This document shows positions 26,198 through 34,868 of a stretch of DNA of 49,704 bases, in pieces. The position numbers and the translations under genes are program-made. The stretch is from CADEFX01 sp050260355 (lineage in GTDB: Bacteria > Pseudomonadota > Alphaproteobacteria > Rhizobiales > Hyphomicrobiaceae), in assembly GCA_050260355.1 (NCBI GenBank), contig JBLNBZ010000038.1, forward strand, positions 1 through 49,704, given 5' to 3'. The notes beneath the pieces are model-generated. The model made no database searches and was not told the DNA's origin. It was given only the letters and a program-made list of their open reading frames with translations. Every line of letters begins with the position of its first letter. The stretch's first letter is position 1.

Positions 26198-27787
26198 GTG
26201 AGCAATCAGGCATGTATGCCGGGCCGGGATCAAACCGAGGTTATCGCCTTCCTGGCAAATCCCGCTTCCTACCGAGGAGTTGAGCGCGTCGACCGTTTCG
26301 AGACGCACGGGAACCTGGTGTTCCTGGCGGGGTCGGAGGCCTGGAAGATCAAGCGCGCGGTGCGCTTTCCCTACATGGATTTTTCCACGCTCGAGAAGCG
26401 CCGGGCGGCGTGCCTGCGTGAAGTGGAGATCAACCGTGGCTTCTCGGACGACCTGTATCTCGGCTGCGTCCCCATTTCGCGATCGGCCGCCGGCGGGCTC
26501 GCCATTGCCGGTCATGGCGAGGTTGTGGAATGGGCAGTCCACATGCGGCGCTTCGAGCAGTCTGCTCTGCTGAGCAATCTGGCGAAGGAGGGGAGGATAA
26601 CGGACGATCTCGCCAAGAGGTTGGCCGACGTCGTCCATGATTGTCACGCACGAGCCGAGCGCAGAGCGCCATCTTCCGGGACCGCGCACATCCGCCGCCT
26701 CATAGGCTCGGTCTGCGGCTCGCTCCTCAGCTCGGATGCCCTCGATCAGGAGGAGATCTCGGACTTGGCGCGTCGGCTCGACGATCAGATCAACAAGGCG
26801 GCGGCCGTGCTCGACGAGCGCGCAAGCCGCGGGTTCGTTCGCCGTTGCCATGGCGATCTTCACCTCGCCAATGTCGTGCTGTGGCACGGCAGCCCGGTGC
26901 TCTACGACGCCATCGAGTTCGATGAAGCAATTGCGACCATCGACACGCTCTACGACCTAGCCTTTCTGCTCATGGACCTCGACTGGCACGGGCAAAGACA
27001 CGCGGCCAACGTCGTGCTCAACCGCTACCTCTGGCGCAGCCAGGATGACCTCGATCTCGAAGGACTCGCAGCTTTGCCGCTGTTCATGGCACTGCGTGCC
27101 GGCATCCGGGCGATGGTCGCGGTCGACCGGGCTGACCAGGAGAATTCGGAAGCTCGCAAGCGCGATCTCGATCGTGCCCGACGCTATGTGCGGGCGGCGC
27201 TGAGCTACGTCTCGCAACCGGCCCCGCAGTTGATCGCTATCGGAGGTCTGTCGGGGACCGGCAAAACGACGCTGGGCACAGCCCTGGCGCCTCTGATCGG
27301 CGGTGCACCGGGTGCCGTGCACCTGCGAAGCGACCTGGAGCGCAAGGCGGCCGCCGGCGTCGGCGAGCTGGATCGCCTTCCCGTCAGTGCCTACGCCAAG
27401 GAGGCGCGCCTACGCATCTATCAGCGGCTCAGGGAGAAGGCACGCGTGGTGCTTGCGGCAGGCCGCTCGGTCGTCGTCGATGCCGTTTATGCAGGAGAGG
27501 GGGAACGGCGAGAGATTGAAGCCGCTGCGGCCGACCTCGATATTCCGTTCCATGGACTTTGGCTGGAGGCCGATCCAGAAACGCTTGTCGCCCGCGTGAC
27601 CGCGCGTCGCAATGATGCTTCGGATGCAACGCCGGACACCGTTGCGGCGCAACTGCAGACCGAGGTGGGCCCGATGTCGCCCGCGTGGATTGCCATAGAT
27701 GCAGGCGGCACGGGCAGCGAGACGCTGCGGCTGGCTGCATCGCGTCTCGGCCTTGCCGCAACACAAACACCCGGCGCAGTCCCATGA
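26198..27787 (+). CDS. Fused APH-like kinase domain and P-loop NTPase
   Basis: A 529-residue two-domain protein. Residues 1 to about 335 resemble aminoglycoside phosphotransferase-like kinases, with the Brenner-type motif RCHGDLHLANV at 216-226 (H218, D220) and VLYDAIEFDEA supplying the metal-binding acidic residue. From about 340 a P-loop domain begins, with Walker A GGLSGTGKTT at 349-358, and it resembles gluconate-kinase-like or zeta-like kinases. The start is the GTG at 26198, preceded by GGAGG with six bases of spacing. It overlaps the next gene by four bases (ATGA). Such fusions recur near universal stress and acyl-CoA synthetase genes in proteobacteria (from memory), but I know no substrate. 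Antibiotic resistance should not be assumed. Confidence 0.88.
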   Translation: MSNQACMPGRDQTEVIAFLANPASYRGVERVDRFETHGNLVFLAGSEAWKIKRAVRFPYMDFSTLEKRRAACLREVEINRGFSDDLYLGCVPISRSAAGGLAIAGHGEVVEWAVHMRRFEQSALLSNLAKEGRITDDLAKRLADVVHDCHARAERRAPSSGTAHIRRLIGSVCGSLLSSDALDQEEISDLARRLDDQINKAAAVLDERASRGFVRRCHGDLHLANVVLWHGSPVLYDAIEFDEAIATIDTLYDLAFLLMDLDWHGQRHAANVVLNRYLWRSQDDLDLEGLAALPLFMALRAGIRAMVAVDRADQENSEARKRDLDRARRYVRAALSYVSQPAPQLIAIGGLSGTGKTTLGTALAPLIGGAPGAVHLRSDLERKAAAGVGELDRLPVSAYAKEARLRIYQRLREKARVVLAAGRSVVVDAVYAGEGERREIEAAAADLDIPFHGLWLEADPETLVARVTARRNDASDATPDTVAAQLQTEVGPMSPAWIAIDAGGTGSETLRLAASRLGLAATQTPGAVP

Positions 27788-30456
27788 CGGTCCGCAACTT
27801 CGAATACCTGTTCAAGCCTCGATCGGTCGCTTTGATCGGCGCCAGCAACAAGGCCGGCAGCGTCGGCCTGATCACTGCGCAAAATCTGCTGAATGGTGGA
27901 TTCGCTGGCCCCGTCTGGTTCGTGAATCCGAGGCACGGCACCATCGCAGGTCACGACTGCCACCCGTCCGTTGCAGCGCTGCCGTCAGCACCCGACCTCG
28001 CCATCCTCGCCACGCCGCCGCAGACCATCCCGGGGCTCATCGCCGACCTCGGCACCAAGGGCACGCGCGCGGCCGTTGTCATCACCGCCGGGCTGCGGGA
28101 CGGCCTCGGGCAAGCCATGCTGGACGCCGCGCGTCCCCACATCCTGCGCATCCAGGGCCCGAACTGCATCGGCCTAATGCTGCCGCGCATCGGGCTCAAC
28201 GCGAGCTTCTCGCCCAAGCCGCTGCCTGGCGATATCGCCTTCGTATCGCAGTCCGGGGCTTTGATCACCGGCATCGTCGACTGGGCGCGCGGGCGCAACA
28301 TCGGTTTCTCGCACGTGATCTCCTTGGGCGACATGGCGGACGTCGATTTCGGCGACCTGCTCGATCATCTCGCCGCCGATGCGCAGTGCCGCTCCATCCT
28401 GCTCTACATGGAATCGGTCACGCATGCGCCGAAGTTCATGTCTGCAGCCCGGCGCGCCGCCAGATCCAAGCCTGTCATTGTCGTCAAGACCGGGCGCAGC
28501 GCGACGGGCGCCAAGGCCGCGCTCTCGCATACAGGCGCCCTGGCCGGCGCCGATGCGGCCTACGACGCCGCGTTCCGCCGTGCGGGACTTCTGCGTGTGC
28601 GCGAGCTGGATGATCTCTTCAGCGCGGCGGAGATGCTGGCGCGGCATCCGAGGCTCCTCGGCGACAGGCTGGCGATTCTCACCAACGGCGGCGGCGCCGG
28701 GGTGATGGCGACCGACCGGCTCGGCGATCTGAACGGCACGCTCGCCACGGTGTCCGACGCGATGCGGGCGGCCTTCGATGCCGCCCTGCCTCCGACCTGG
28801 TCGCACGGCAACCCGATCGACATCCTGGGTGATGCCGATGCCGCGAGATATCGCCGCGCGCTCGAGATCCTGCTGAGCAGCGAGGACGCAGATGCCATCC
28901 TGGTGATGAATTGCCCCACGGCACTGGCGTCGAGCACCGAGATTGCCGACCAGGTCGTGGCGCTGGTGGATCGGCAGCGTGCCGGGCAGGCACCGATAAA
29001 GCCTGTCCTCGCCGTCTGGCTCGGCGATGAGTCGAGCCGCGAAGCGCGCAGGCTGTTTGCAGCCAAGAATATCGCGAGCTTTGCGACGCCCGCCGAGGGT
29101 GTCGATGGGTTCATGCAGCTCGTCAGCTACGCCCGGGCGCAGGAGCAGCTGATGCGCACGCCGCCATCCCTGCCCGAGGTCGTGTTCGACAGCGCCGGGG
29201 CGGCAGCCACGATCGAGATCGCTCTCCGCTCCAAGAGGTCGGTTCTGTCGGAGGCCGAGGCGAAAGACATCCTCGCCGCCTATGGCGTCCCCGTGGTGCC
29301 GACCAAGATCGCGGCCAGCCCTGAAGAGGTTGGGCGCCTCGCTCGGGACATCATCGCCGACTACGGCGCCTCGGTGATCAAGATCCTCTCCGACGATATC
29401 TCGCACAAGTCCGATGTCGGCGGTGTCCGGCTGGGACTGGAGCATGCCGAGGAGGCCGAGCTCGCCGCTGCGGACATGCTGCGGCGCATCGCTGAGCTCA
29501 TGCCCGACGCCAGGATCAAGGGTTTCACCGTGCAGCCCATGATCCGCCGCCCGCGCGCCCACGAGCTGATTCTGGGCATGTCGGTCGATCCGACGTTTGG
29601 TCCGCTGATGATGTTCGGGGCTGGGGGAACCGCCGTGGAGGTGCTGCGCGACACCGCCAGCGCGCTCCCTCCGCTCGACCTCAACCTCGCCAGAGACATG
29701 ATGCAGCAGACCCGCATCTGGTGCCTGCTGCAGGGATACCGGGACCGCCCTGCCGCCGACATCGATCGCATCGGCGAAGCTCTCGTGCGGCTGAGCTATC
29801 TCGTGGCGCGCCACCCTGAGATCCGTGAGATCGACATCAATCCGCTGCTGGCCGACGACAAGGGCGTGATCGCGCTCGATGCCAGGGTGTGCGTGGCCGA
29901 CGCCGCCAGCGACCCGCGGGTGCCGATGGCGATCAGACCCTATCCGTCGCAATGGCAGATCGATACCGAGCTCGAGCCGGTTGGCGCGATGCGCATTCGC
30001 CCTATCCGTCCCGAGGACGAAGCGCTCTACCAGGATTTCTTCGCCGTCGTCACGCCCGAAGACCGAAGGCTGCGGTTCTTCGGCGCAGGCCCGAAACTCT
30101 CGCACGGATCGCTCGCCCGCTTCACGCAGATCGACTACGCGCGCGAGATGGCGTTCGTGGCGCTCGAGCAGAAATCCGGCGCGCTACTTGGTGTCGTCCG
30201 TCTCATCGCCGACCCGGATTATACGCGCGGCGAGTACGCAATTATCGTGCGCTCCGACCTCAAGGGTCGCGGCCTCGGCTGGCGGCTGATGCAGCATCTG
30301 ATCGAGTATGCCAAGGCCGAGGGGCTGAAAGAGCTCCACGGCAGCGTCCTGGCGGAGAACACCACCATGCTGCGGATGTGCCGCGAACTCGGCTTCGCCG
30401 TGGATCGGGAGCCCGGCGACGAAAGCCTCCGGCGCGTGGTGCTGAAACTGGCGTGA
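27784..30456 (+). CDS. Acyl-CoA synthetase (ADP-forming type)-GNAT acetyltransferase fusion
   Basis: An 890-residue protein. A CoA-binding Rossmann domain (LFKPRSVALIGASNKAGSVG) is followed by succinyl-CoA-ligase-like domains, then an ATP-grasp domain from about 490 (LSEAEAKDILAAYGVPVVPT, ADYGASVIKILSDDISHKSD). The C-terminal GNAT domain spans about 735-890 (MRIRPIRPEDEALYQDFFAV, VRSDLKGRGLGWRLMQHLIE). The order matches Pat/PatZ protein lysine acetyltransferases, which silence acetyl-CoA synthetase. H249 in ALSHTGALAGAD aligns with the phosphorylated His of active ADP-forming ligases. The ATG at 27784 overlaps the upstream kinase stop, so the two are coupled. The protein may be an acetyltransferase, an acyl-CoA ligase or both. 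Confidence 0.9.
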   Translation: MTVRNFEYLFKPRSVALIGASNKAGSVGLITAQNLLNGGFAGPVWFVNPRHGTIAGHDCHPSVAALPSAPDLAILATPPQTIPGLIADLGTKGTRAAVVITAGLRDGLGQAMLDAARPHILRIQGPNCIGLMLPRIGLNASFSPKPLPGDIAFVSQSGALITGIVDWARGRNIGFSHVISLGDMADVDFGDLLDHLAADAQCRSILLYMESVTHAPKFMSAARRAARSKPVIVVKTGRSATGAKAALSHTGALAGADAAYDAAFRRAGLLRVRELDDLFSAAEMLARHPRLLGDRLAILTNGGGAGVMATDRLGDLNGTLATVSDAMRAAFDAALPPTWSHGNPIDILGDADAARYRRALEILLSSEDADAILVMNCPTALASSTEIADQVVALVDRQRAGQAPIKPVLAVWLGDESSREARRLFAAKNIASFATPAEGVDGFMQLVSYARAQEQLMRTPPSLPEVVFDSAGAAATIEIALRSKRSVLSEAEAKDILAAYGVPVVPTKIAASPEEVGRLARDIIADYGASVIKILSDDISHKSDVGGVRLGLEHAEEAELAAADMLRRIAELMPDARIKGFTVQPMIRRPRAHELILGMSVDPTFGPLMMFGAGGTAVEVLRDTASALPPLDLNLARDMMQQTRIWCLLQGYRDRPAADIDRIGEALVRLSYLVARHPEIREIDINPLLADDKGVIALDARVCVADAASDPRVPMAIRPYPSQWQIDTELEPVGAMRIRPIRPEDEALYQDFFAVVTPEDRRLRFFGAGPKLSHGSLARFTQIDYAREMAFVALEQKSGALLGVVRLIADPDYTRGEYAIIVRSDLKGRGLGWRLMQHLIEYAKAEGLKELHGSVLAENTTMLRMCRELGFAVDREPGDESLRRVVLKLA

Positions 30457-30501
30457 GCCGGGATCATTTTCAGGCTGATGCCTCTGCATACGAGATGAGC
30501 T

Positions 30502-31494
30502 ATGCGAGCGATGGTCCTGGAGAAGGCGGGCACGCCGCTTCGATTGCAGGAGCTCCCCGACCCTGCGCCGGGTCCGGGCCAGGTGCTGGTGAAGGTCGCA
30601 GCGTGCGGCGTCTGCCGTACCGATCTGCACGTTGTCGACGGTGAGCTGACCGAGCCGAAGCTGCCGATCATCCCAGGTCACGAGATCGTCGGCCGTGTCG
30701 AGGCGATGGGCGCCGGCGTCACCTCATTCCGCATTGGCGATCGCGTCGGCATTCCCTGGCTCGGTCATACGTGCGGCCAGTGCCCCTACTGCATGGCGGG
30801 TCGTGAGAACCTGTGCGATGCGCCGCGCTTCACGGGCTATCAGATCGACGGCGGCTACGCCGAGCATACGGTGGCCGAGGCAGCCTACTGCTTCCCGGTG
30901 CCGCAGAGCTATTCGGACACGGCAGCGGCACCGCTTCTGTGCGCCGGCCTCATCGGTTTCCGATCGCTGCGCATGTGCGGCGATGCTTCCAGGCTCGGTA
31001 TCTATGGGTTCGGAGCCGCGGCACATATTGTTGCCCAGGTCGCGCAGTTCGAGGGGCGCTCCGTGTATGCGTTCACCCGGCCCGGAGACGCAGATGCTCA
31101 GGCCTTCGCGCGCAGTCTCGGCTGCGTCTGGGCCAGCGGCTCTGATGAGCGGCCGCCCGCTGAGCTTGACGCCGCCATCATCTTCGCACCGGTGGGAGCG
31201 CTCGTGCCGGCGGCGCTTGCCTCAGTGCACAAGGGCGGCACCGTCGTGCTCGGCGGCATCCACATGAGCGACATCCCCGCCACGCCCTACGCGTTGCTGT
31301 GGGGCGAGCGCGTCGTGCGGTCCGTGGCCAATCTCACGCGGCAGGACGCCAGGGACTTCCTCGAGCTGGCCGCACATACACCCATTCAAACCCACGTTGA
31401 GCCGTTTGCTCTCAAGGATGCCAACACGGCGTTGGACCGGCTACGCGCCGGCCAGCTCACGGGGGCCGCGGTCCTGGTTCCCGGGGAAGGCTGA
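30502..31494 (+). CDS. Zinc-dependent alcohol dehydrogenase family protein
   Basis: A 330-residue medium-chain dehydrogenase. Catalytic zinc ligands are C38 in ACGVCRTDLH and the His-Glu in IPGHEIVGRVE. Structural zinc is held by CGQCPYCMAGRENLC. The Rossmann fold is short, with GIYGFGAAAHIVAQVA, and the final part is typical (GGTVVLGGIHMSDIP). It belongs to the subgroup of AdhA-like enzymes found with fermentation and anaerobic stress genes. It follows the synthetase-GNAT gene by 45 bases on the same strand, so it could interconvert aldehyde and alcohol in the same response. The ATG at 30502 was chosen because it aligns with the MRAMVLEKAG opening of the family; a second ATG lies three codons in. 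Confidence 0.9.
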   Translation: MRAMVLEKAGTPLRLQELPDPAPGPGQVLVKVAACGVCRTDLHVVDGELTEPKLPIIPGHEIVGRVEAMGAGVTSFRIGDRVGIPWLGHTCGQCPYCMAGRENLCDAPRFTGYQIDGGYAEHTVAEAAYCFPVPQSYSDTAAAPLLCAGLIGFRSLRMCGDASRLGIYGFGAAAHIVAQVAQFEGRSVYAFTRPGDADAQAFARSLGCVWASGSDERPPAELDAAIIFAPVGALVPAALASVHKGGTVVLGGIHMSDIPATPYALLWGERVVRSVANLTRQDARDFLELAAHTPIQTHVEPFALKDANTALDRLRAGQLTGAAVLVPGEG

Positions 31495-31537
31495 GTGGAG
31501 GCGCCGGACGTGAAGATGCCGAGCCAGTGAGCTCGGC

Positions 31538-31551
31538 TTGACGTGCATCAA
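31538..31551. promoter_or_regulatory. FNR/FixK box (TTGAC-GTGC-ATCAA)
   Basis: Half-sites TTGAC and ATCAA with a four-base spacer, centred about 64 bases upstream of the host-attachment gene start at 31609. The distance matches those of the ctaD and narK boxes. Confidence 0.7.
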
Positions 31552-31608
31552 GGCGAACCCGCTCCGCGGCGCGGAGTTATTGCAGGTACGCAAGCGGAGT
31601 GAGCCGAC

Positions 31609-32070
31609 ATGAAGCCAAAGCGAACCTGGGTAGTGATCGCTGACGGAGGCGAGGCCAAGGTGTTCGAGAGCCAGGGGCTCAATTCCGGCCTTGTGCCCGT
31701 CGATGACATGAGCATGGCCATCGAGCTGCCGGCGAGCCGCGACATCCTGGCGGATCGTCCGGGACGCTCCTACGAGTCCCAGGGCCATGCGCGTCATGCG
31801 ATAGAGAACGCGACGGACCCGCATAGGGAGCTGAAGCGCGAGTTCGCCAGGACGGTCGCCAATGCTCTGGCGGCGCGCCTGACGAAGAAAAGGTTCGATC
31901 GCCTCGTCATCGTCGCGCCTCCCACGGTGCTCGGCGACTTGCGAGATGAGCTGCCCAAGCGCGTTCGGGCCAAGGTTGCGGCCGAGCTCGGGAAGGACCT
32001 CGTCAAGGCCCCGCATCACGAGCTGCCGGGTCACCTGGCGGAGGTCCTGGGGCCCCAGTACGAGCGCTAG
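31609..32070 (+). CDS. Host-attachment family protein
   Basis: A 153-residue protein of the family named after an Agrobacterium gene required for attachment to host cells, although the molecular function is unproven. Features are the opening RTWVVIADGGEAKVFESQG, the mid-region HRELKREFARTVANALAARL, and RLVIVAPPTVLGDLRDELPK, a layout related to the peptide-release-factor-like fold of the BaeRF families. The ATG at 31609 has GGAG nine bases upstream. The FNR-type box in front suggests induction in low oxygen. In free-living bacteria it probably serves stress or translation rather than host contact; this is inference from fold and context. Confidence 0.85.
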   Translation: MKPKRTWVVIADGGEAKVFESQGLNSGLVPVDDMSMAIELPASRDILADRPGRSYESQGHARHAIENATDPHRELKREFARTVANALAARLTKKRFDRLVIVAPPTVLGDLRDELPKRVRAKVAAELGKDLVKAPHHELPGHLAEVLGPQYER

Positions 32071-32277
32071 AGGGCGAAGATGCCGAGCTGACAGACCGGT
32101 CATTGTCGCTCGGAAGGGCCGCTCAGGGAGAACCGGCTCTGTCGCTAGAAATCCCTTGTTGCCGGAACAGTGTCGGCACGGTGATGTGCCGCGCCTTATG
32201 GTGTCGTTGATCCGGGCTTCGTGAGGGGGTCCGGTGCCTTTGCAGCAAGGCGCCATGCCGGCCACAAGAGGTGCCCG

Positions 32278-33546
32278 ATGACCGAACGCGATCTTTCGCC
32301 GCCTCAACCTCGGGAGCCGGACAAGGTGGTTCTCAAACGATCGCTGCCTCTGAGCTACGCCACCCTGTACGGGCTCGGAGTAACGATTGGAGCCGGCATC
32401 TACGTGCTTGTCGGCGCAGCCGCCGCACGCGCCGGCATGCACGCGCCCTTGGCTTTCGTGCTCGCCGCCGTCTTGATGGCGCTGTCGGCTGCGTCTTTCG
32501 CCGAGCTGGCTGGGCGCTTTCCGGTGGCAGCAGGCGAGGCGGCCTATGCGCGCGAGGCCTTCCACTCGGACGTGCTTGCGACCGCCGTTGGCGCACTTGT
32601 CGTTGCGATTGCCATCGTCTCCGCAGCGGCGATCAGCGTCGGGAGCGCGGGATATCTCGCCGTCTTCCTTCCTCTCCCTGCACCCGTGCTGATTGCCGCG
32701 GTCGTGCTGACGATGGGCGCGATCGCCTGTTTGGGCGTCAAGGAGTCGGTGAGCTTTGCTGCCGTCATGACGATCATAGAGATAGGTGGGCTCGTTATCC
32801 TGGTCCTCGCCGGCTTCACATCCGGAACGGAAATCGTCACACGGCTGCCGGAGGTCGTTCCTAGGGCCGCCAATCCGGCGGCATTTGTTGGCCTCATGAG
32901 CGCCACCTTGCTTGCGGTCTTTGCATTCGTCGGGTTCGAGGGCCTCGCCAACGTGGCGGAAGAGGTGCGCGACCCGGAGCGCAATCTGCCGCGCGCCATT
33001 TTTCTCACCCTCGCGGTGTCGACTTTGCTCTATGTGCTCGTCGTCTGGATTTCGCTGGTGACGGTCGGGCCTGCCGACCTGGCGCGATCGACCGCTCCGC
33101 TGGCGCTGGTATTCGAGCGCCTGACAGGTGCGTCGCCTGGTACCATGAGCCTCATCGCACTGGTCGCCACGCTCAACGGCATCATCGTGCAGACGATCAT
33201 GTCCTCGCGGGTGCTCTATGGGCTCGGCCGCCAGGGCAACCTGCCGGCCGCTTTCGGCAGCGTGAACCAAGCCACCCGCACGCCGATGTTCGCGACCGTG
33301 TTCACAATGGCGCTGGTGTTGCTGCTGGCGCTGGCGCTGCATTTGCACGATCTCGCGGACGTCACCTCGCGGCTTACGCTCGTGGTGTTCGCGATCGTCA
33401 ACATGTCGCTTGCGCGCATCAAGCAGCGCGATCCGAGACGGCCTCCCGGCATCTATGTCGCACCAACCTGGGTTCCTTGGGCTGGAGCTGCGGCGTGCAT
33501 TGCGCTGCTGGCCGGGGATTGGGCCGCTGAGTGGCTTCGCCCATAG
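32278..33546 (+). CDS. APC family amino acid/polyamine permease
   Basis: A 422-residue transporter of about 12 helices from the amino acid-polyamine-organocation superfamily. Helix 1 carries the unwound substrate-binding motif GVTIGAGIYVLVG. It continues with LAFVLAAVLMALSAASFAELAGRFP, FAFVGFEGLANVAEEVRDPERNLPRAI and MSSRVLYGLGRQGNLP, all classic APC blocks. The ATG at 32278 has AGAGGT five bases upstream; an in-frame ATG at 32254 is less likely. The substrate is not predictable from sequence. It lies between the host-attachment gene and a universal stress gene. Confidence 0.9.
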   Translation: MTERDLSPPQPREPDKVVLKRSLPLSYATLYGLGVTIGAGIYVLVGAAAARAGMHAPLAFVLAAVLMALSAASFAELAGRFPVAAGEAAYAREAFHSDVLATAVGALVVAIAIVSAAAISVGSAGYLAVFLPLPAPVLIAAVVLTMGAIACLGVKESVSFAAVMTIIEIGGLVILVLAGFTSGTEIVTRLPEVVPRAANPAAFVGLMSATLLAVFAFVGFEGLANVAEEVRDPERNLPRAIFLTLAVSTLLYVLVVWISLVTVGPADLARSTAPLALVFERLTGASPGTMSLIALVATLNGIIVQTIMSSRVLYGLGRQGNLPAAFGSVNQATRTPMFATVFTMALVLLLALALHLHDLADVTSRLTLVVFAIVNMSLARIKQRDPRRPPGIYVAPTWVPWAGAAACIALLAGDWAAEWLRP

Positions 33547-33570
33547 GCCCGGCGGGGACCCATTGGCCCG

Positions 33571-33584
33571 TTGATGCGGATCAA
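33571..33584. promoter_or_regulatory. FNR/FixK box (TTGAT-GCGG-ATCAA)
   Basis: A perfect TTGAT/ATCAA operator centred about 90 bases upstream of the universal stress gene at 33667. The other usp gene has a box at the same distance. Confidence 0.75.
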
Positions 33585-33666
33585 AGTGAGCCGGCATCGT
33601 GGCCGATAAGCTGCGCGAGCGTGCCAGGGGGCGCGCAATAGATCGGCGCGCAGCGTGAGATCAGCT

Positions 33667-34125
33667 ATGTTCACCAACATCCTGCTTGCCGTCGATGGGT
33701 CGGGAGCCTCGCTACGCGCTGCCCGCCACGGCATAGAGCTTGCCAGCACTTTGAAGGCGAGGGTGACGGTCGTCATGGTCACGATCCCGTGGGCGACCTA
33801 CTTCTCGCGAGAGCTGGCCGTCGTCGCGCCGGGCGTCGTCATCCCGAAAACGGAATACGACTACAAGAGGGAAACGCTGGCCGCCTGCATACTGCAGAAT
33901 GTGGCAACCTACGCGCGCTGCGCGGGCGTCACCGTAAGGACCGTGCACCGCAGCCATCAGGAGCCCTATCAGGCCATCATCGAAGCCGCCGTGCATGAGC
34001 GCTGCGACCTGATCGTCATGGGGTCACATTGTGATCGCGGCCTGGCGGGCGTCCTGCTGGGAAGCGAGACCATGAAAGTGCTGACCCACACCGGCATTCC
34101 CGTGCTGGTCTATCGGCAGAATTGA
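33667..34125 (+). CDS. Universal stress protein (UspA family)
   Basis: A 152-residue single-domain UspA protein, starting MFTNILLAVDGSGASLRAA. The ATP-loop region at the end reads VMGSHCDRGLAGVLLGSETMKV. It matches the G-x2-G-x9-G-S pattern except that the first Gly is Cys, so nucleotide binding may be altered. The ATG at 33667 was preferred over the GTG at 33655, which would add four residues. It is convergent with a second usp gene, and both carry an FNR/FixK box about 90 bases upstream. Usp proteins of this kind support survival under anaerobiosis or starvation. Confidence 0.9.
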   Translation: MFTNILLAVDGSGASLRAARHGIELASTLKARVTVVMVTIPWATYFSRELAVVAPGVVIPKTEYDYKRETLAACILQNVATYARCAGVTVRTVHRSHQEPYQAIIEAAVHERCDLIVMGSHCDRGLAGVLLGSETMKVLTHTGIPVLVYRQN

Positions 34126-34188
34126 CGGGCACGCCAGCGGGGAGGGGAAAATTCCGGATCCAGCTCCAGCCGAGGCGAAGCCGGTGCT

Positions 34189-34626
34189 TTAGCGGCAGAT
34201 CAGGACCGGGATGGTGCTGTGCGTCAGCACCTGTATGGCCTGGCTGCCGAGCAGAACCCGCGACAGTCCCCTGCGGCCGTGAGAAGCCATCACAATCAGG
34301 TCACATTCCTTGTTCTTCGCCGTGGCGACAATCCCGTCCGCAGGAAAGTCGGTGACATGCACGGTCTGGCAGTCGACGCCCAGCTTCGCTGCATCCTCGC
34401 GGACCTTGGAGAGGATGCGTTCTGCGCCTTCTGCGGCAGCCTTCTCGTACTCGTCGAACGGGAAGTTGATGCCGCCGGCCTCGCCCACGGCCATTGCCGA
34501 CCACGGCTCGGTCGCCGTGACGGCAGTGACTTTCGCCTTGAGCTCCTTTGCCAGGGCTAGGCCCACGGACACAGCCTTGCCAGCGAGGTCAGATCCATCC
34601 GTTGCGATCAGGATGTGCTTGTACAT
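34189..34626 (-). CDS. Universal stress protein (UspA family)
   Basis: A 145-residue UspA protein, MYKHILIATDGSDLAGKA at the start and MASHGRRGLSRVLLGSQAIQ near the end. The latter is a complete G-x2-G-x9-G-S ATP-binding motif, unlike its neighbour. The ATG at 34626 has GGAG six bases upstream; a TTG at 34638 would add four residues. It ends 63 bases from the convergent usp gene and is divergent from hsp20. The TTGAC-AGAA-ATCAA box at 34710-34723 lies about 90 bases from its start. Confidence 0.92.
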   Translation of the reverse strand: MYKHILIATDGSDLAGKAVSVGLALAKELKAKVTAVTATEPWSAMAVGEAGGINFPFDEYEKAAAEGAERILSKVREDAAKLGVDCQTVHVTDFPADGIVATAKNKECDLIVMASHGRRGLSRVLLGSQAIQVLTHSTIPVLICR

Positions 34627-34709
34627 GTCTGGCTCCAATGGCTCGTCCTGGCAGTCTGCTGCAAGGCTCGTTCACAAAAATTATTATGGCGCGCCCGCGA
34701 CGCCTCGTC

Positions 34710-34723
34710 TTGACAGAAATCAA
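34710..34723. promoter_or_regulatory. FNR/FixK box (TTGAC-AGAA-ATCAA) between usp and hsp20
   Basis: A half-site pair with a four-base spacer in the divergent region 34627-34868. It is about 90 bases from the usp start and 152 bases from the hsp20 start, so usp is the likelier target and hsp20 a possible one. Confidence 0.7.
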
Positions 34724-34868
34724 ACCCGCCGGCGCCAGGGATGGTGCGATGCGGGAGAGCGCGGATCAATCGACCCGAGATTGCGCTGAATCAATGCGCA
34801 CTCGGGCCGGGCGGCGCAGAAAGCAGATCGCCAACGCGCAATCCCCTTAGTGAAAGAGGAGTCTTCAA

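Noticed and set aside
26198..27787. Aminoglycoside resistance gene
   Set aside because: The APH-like domain is fused to a P-loop kinase and sits in a stress island; APH-fold kinases have many substrates, so resistance is not supported.
31441..33597. Very long minus-strand open frame (about 718 codons) opposite the host-attachment and permease genes
   Set aside because: It lies antisense to well-recognised genes and its protein is rich in Arg, His, Gln and Asp with no family blocks, a usual artefact of GC-rich coding DNA. Other long antisense frames (for example 28174-30105, 22370-24400 and 19090-20499) were rejected for the same reason.
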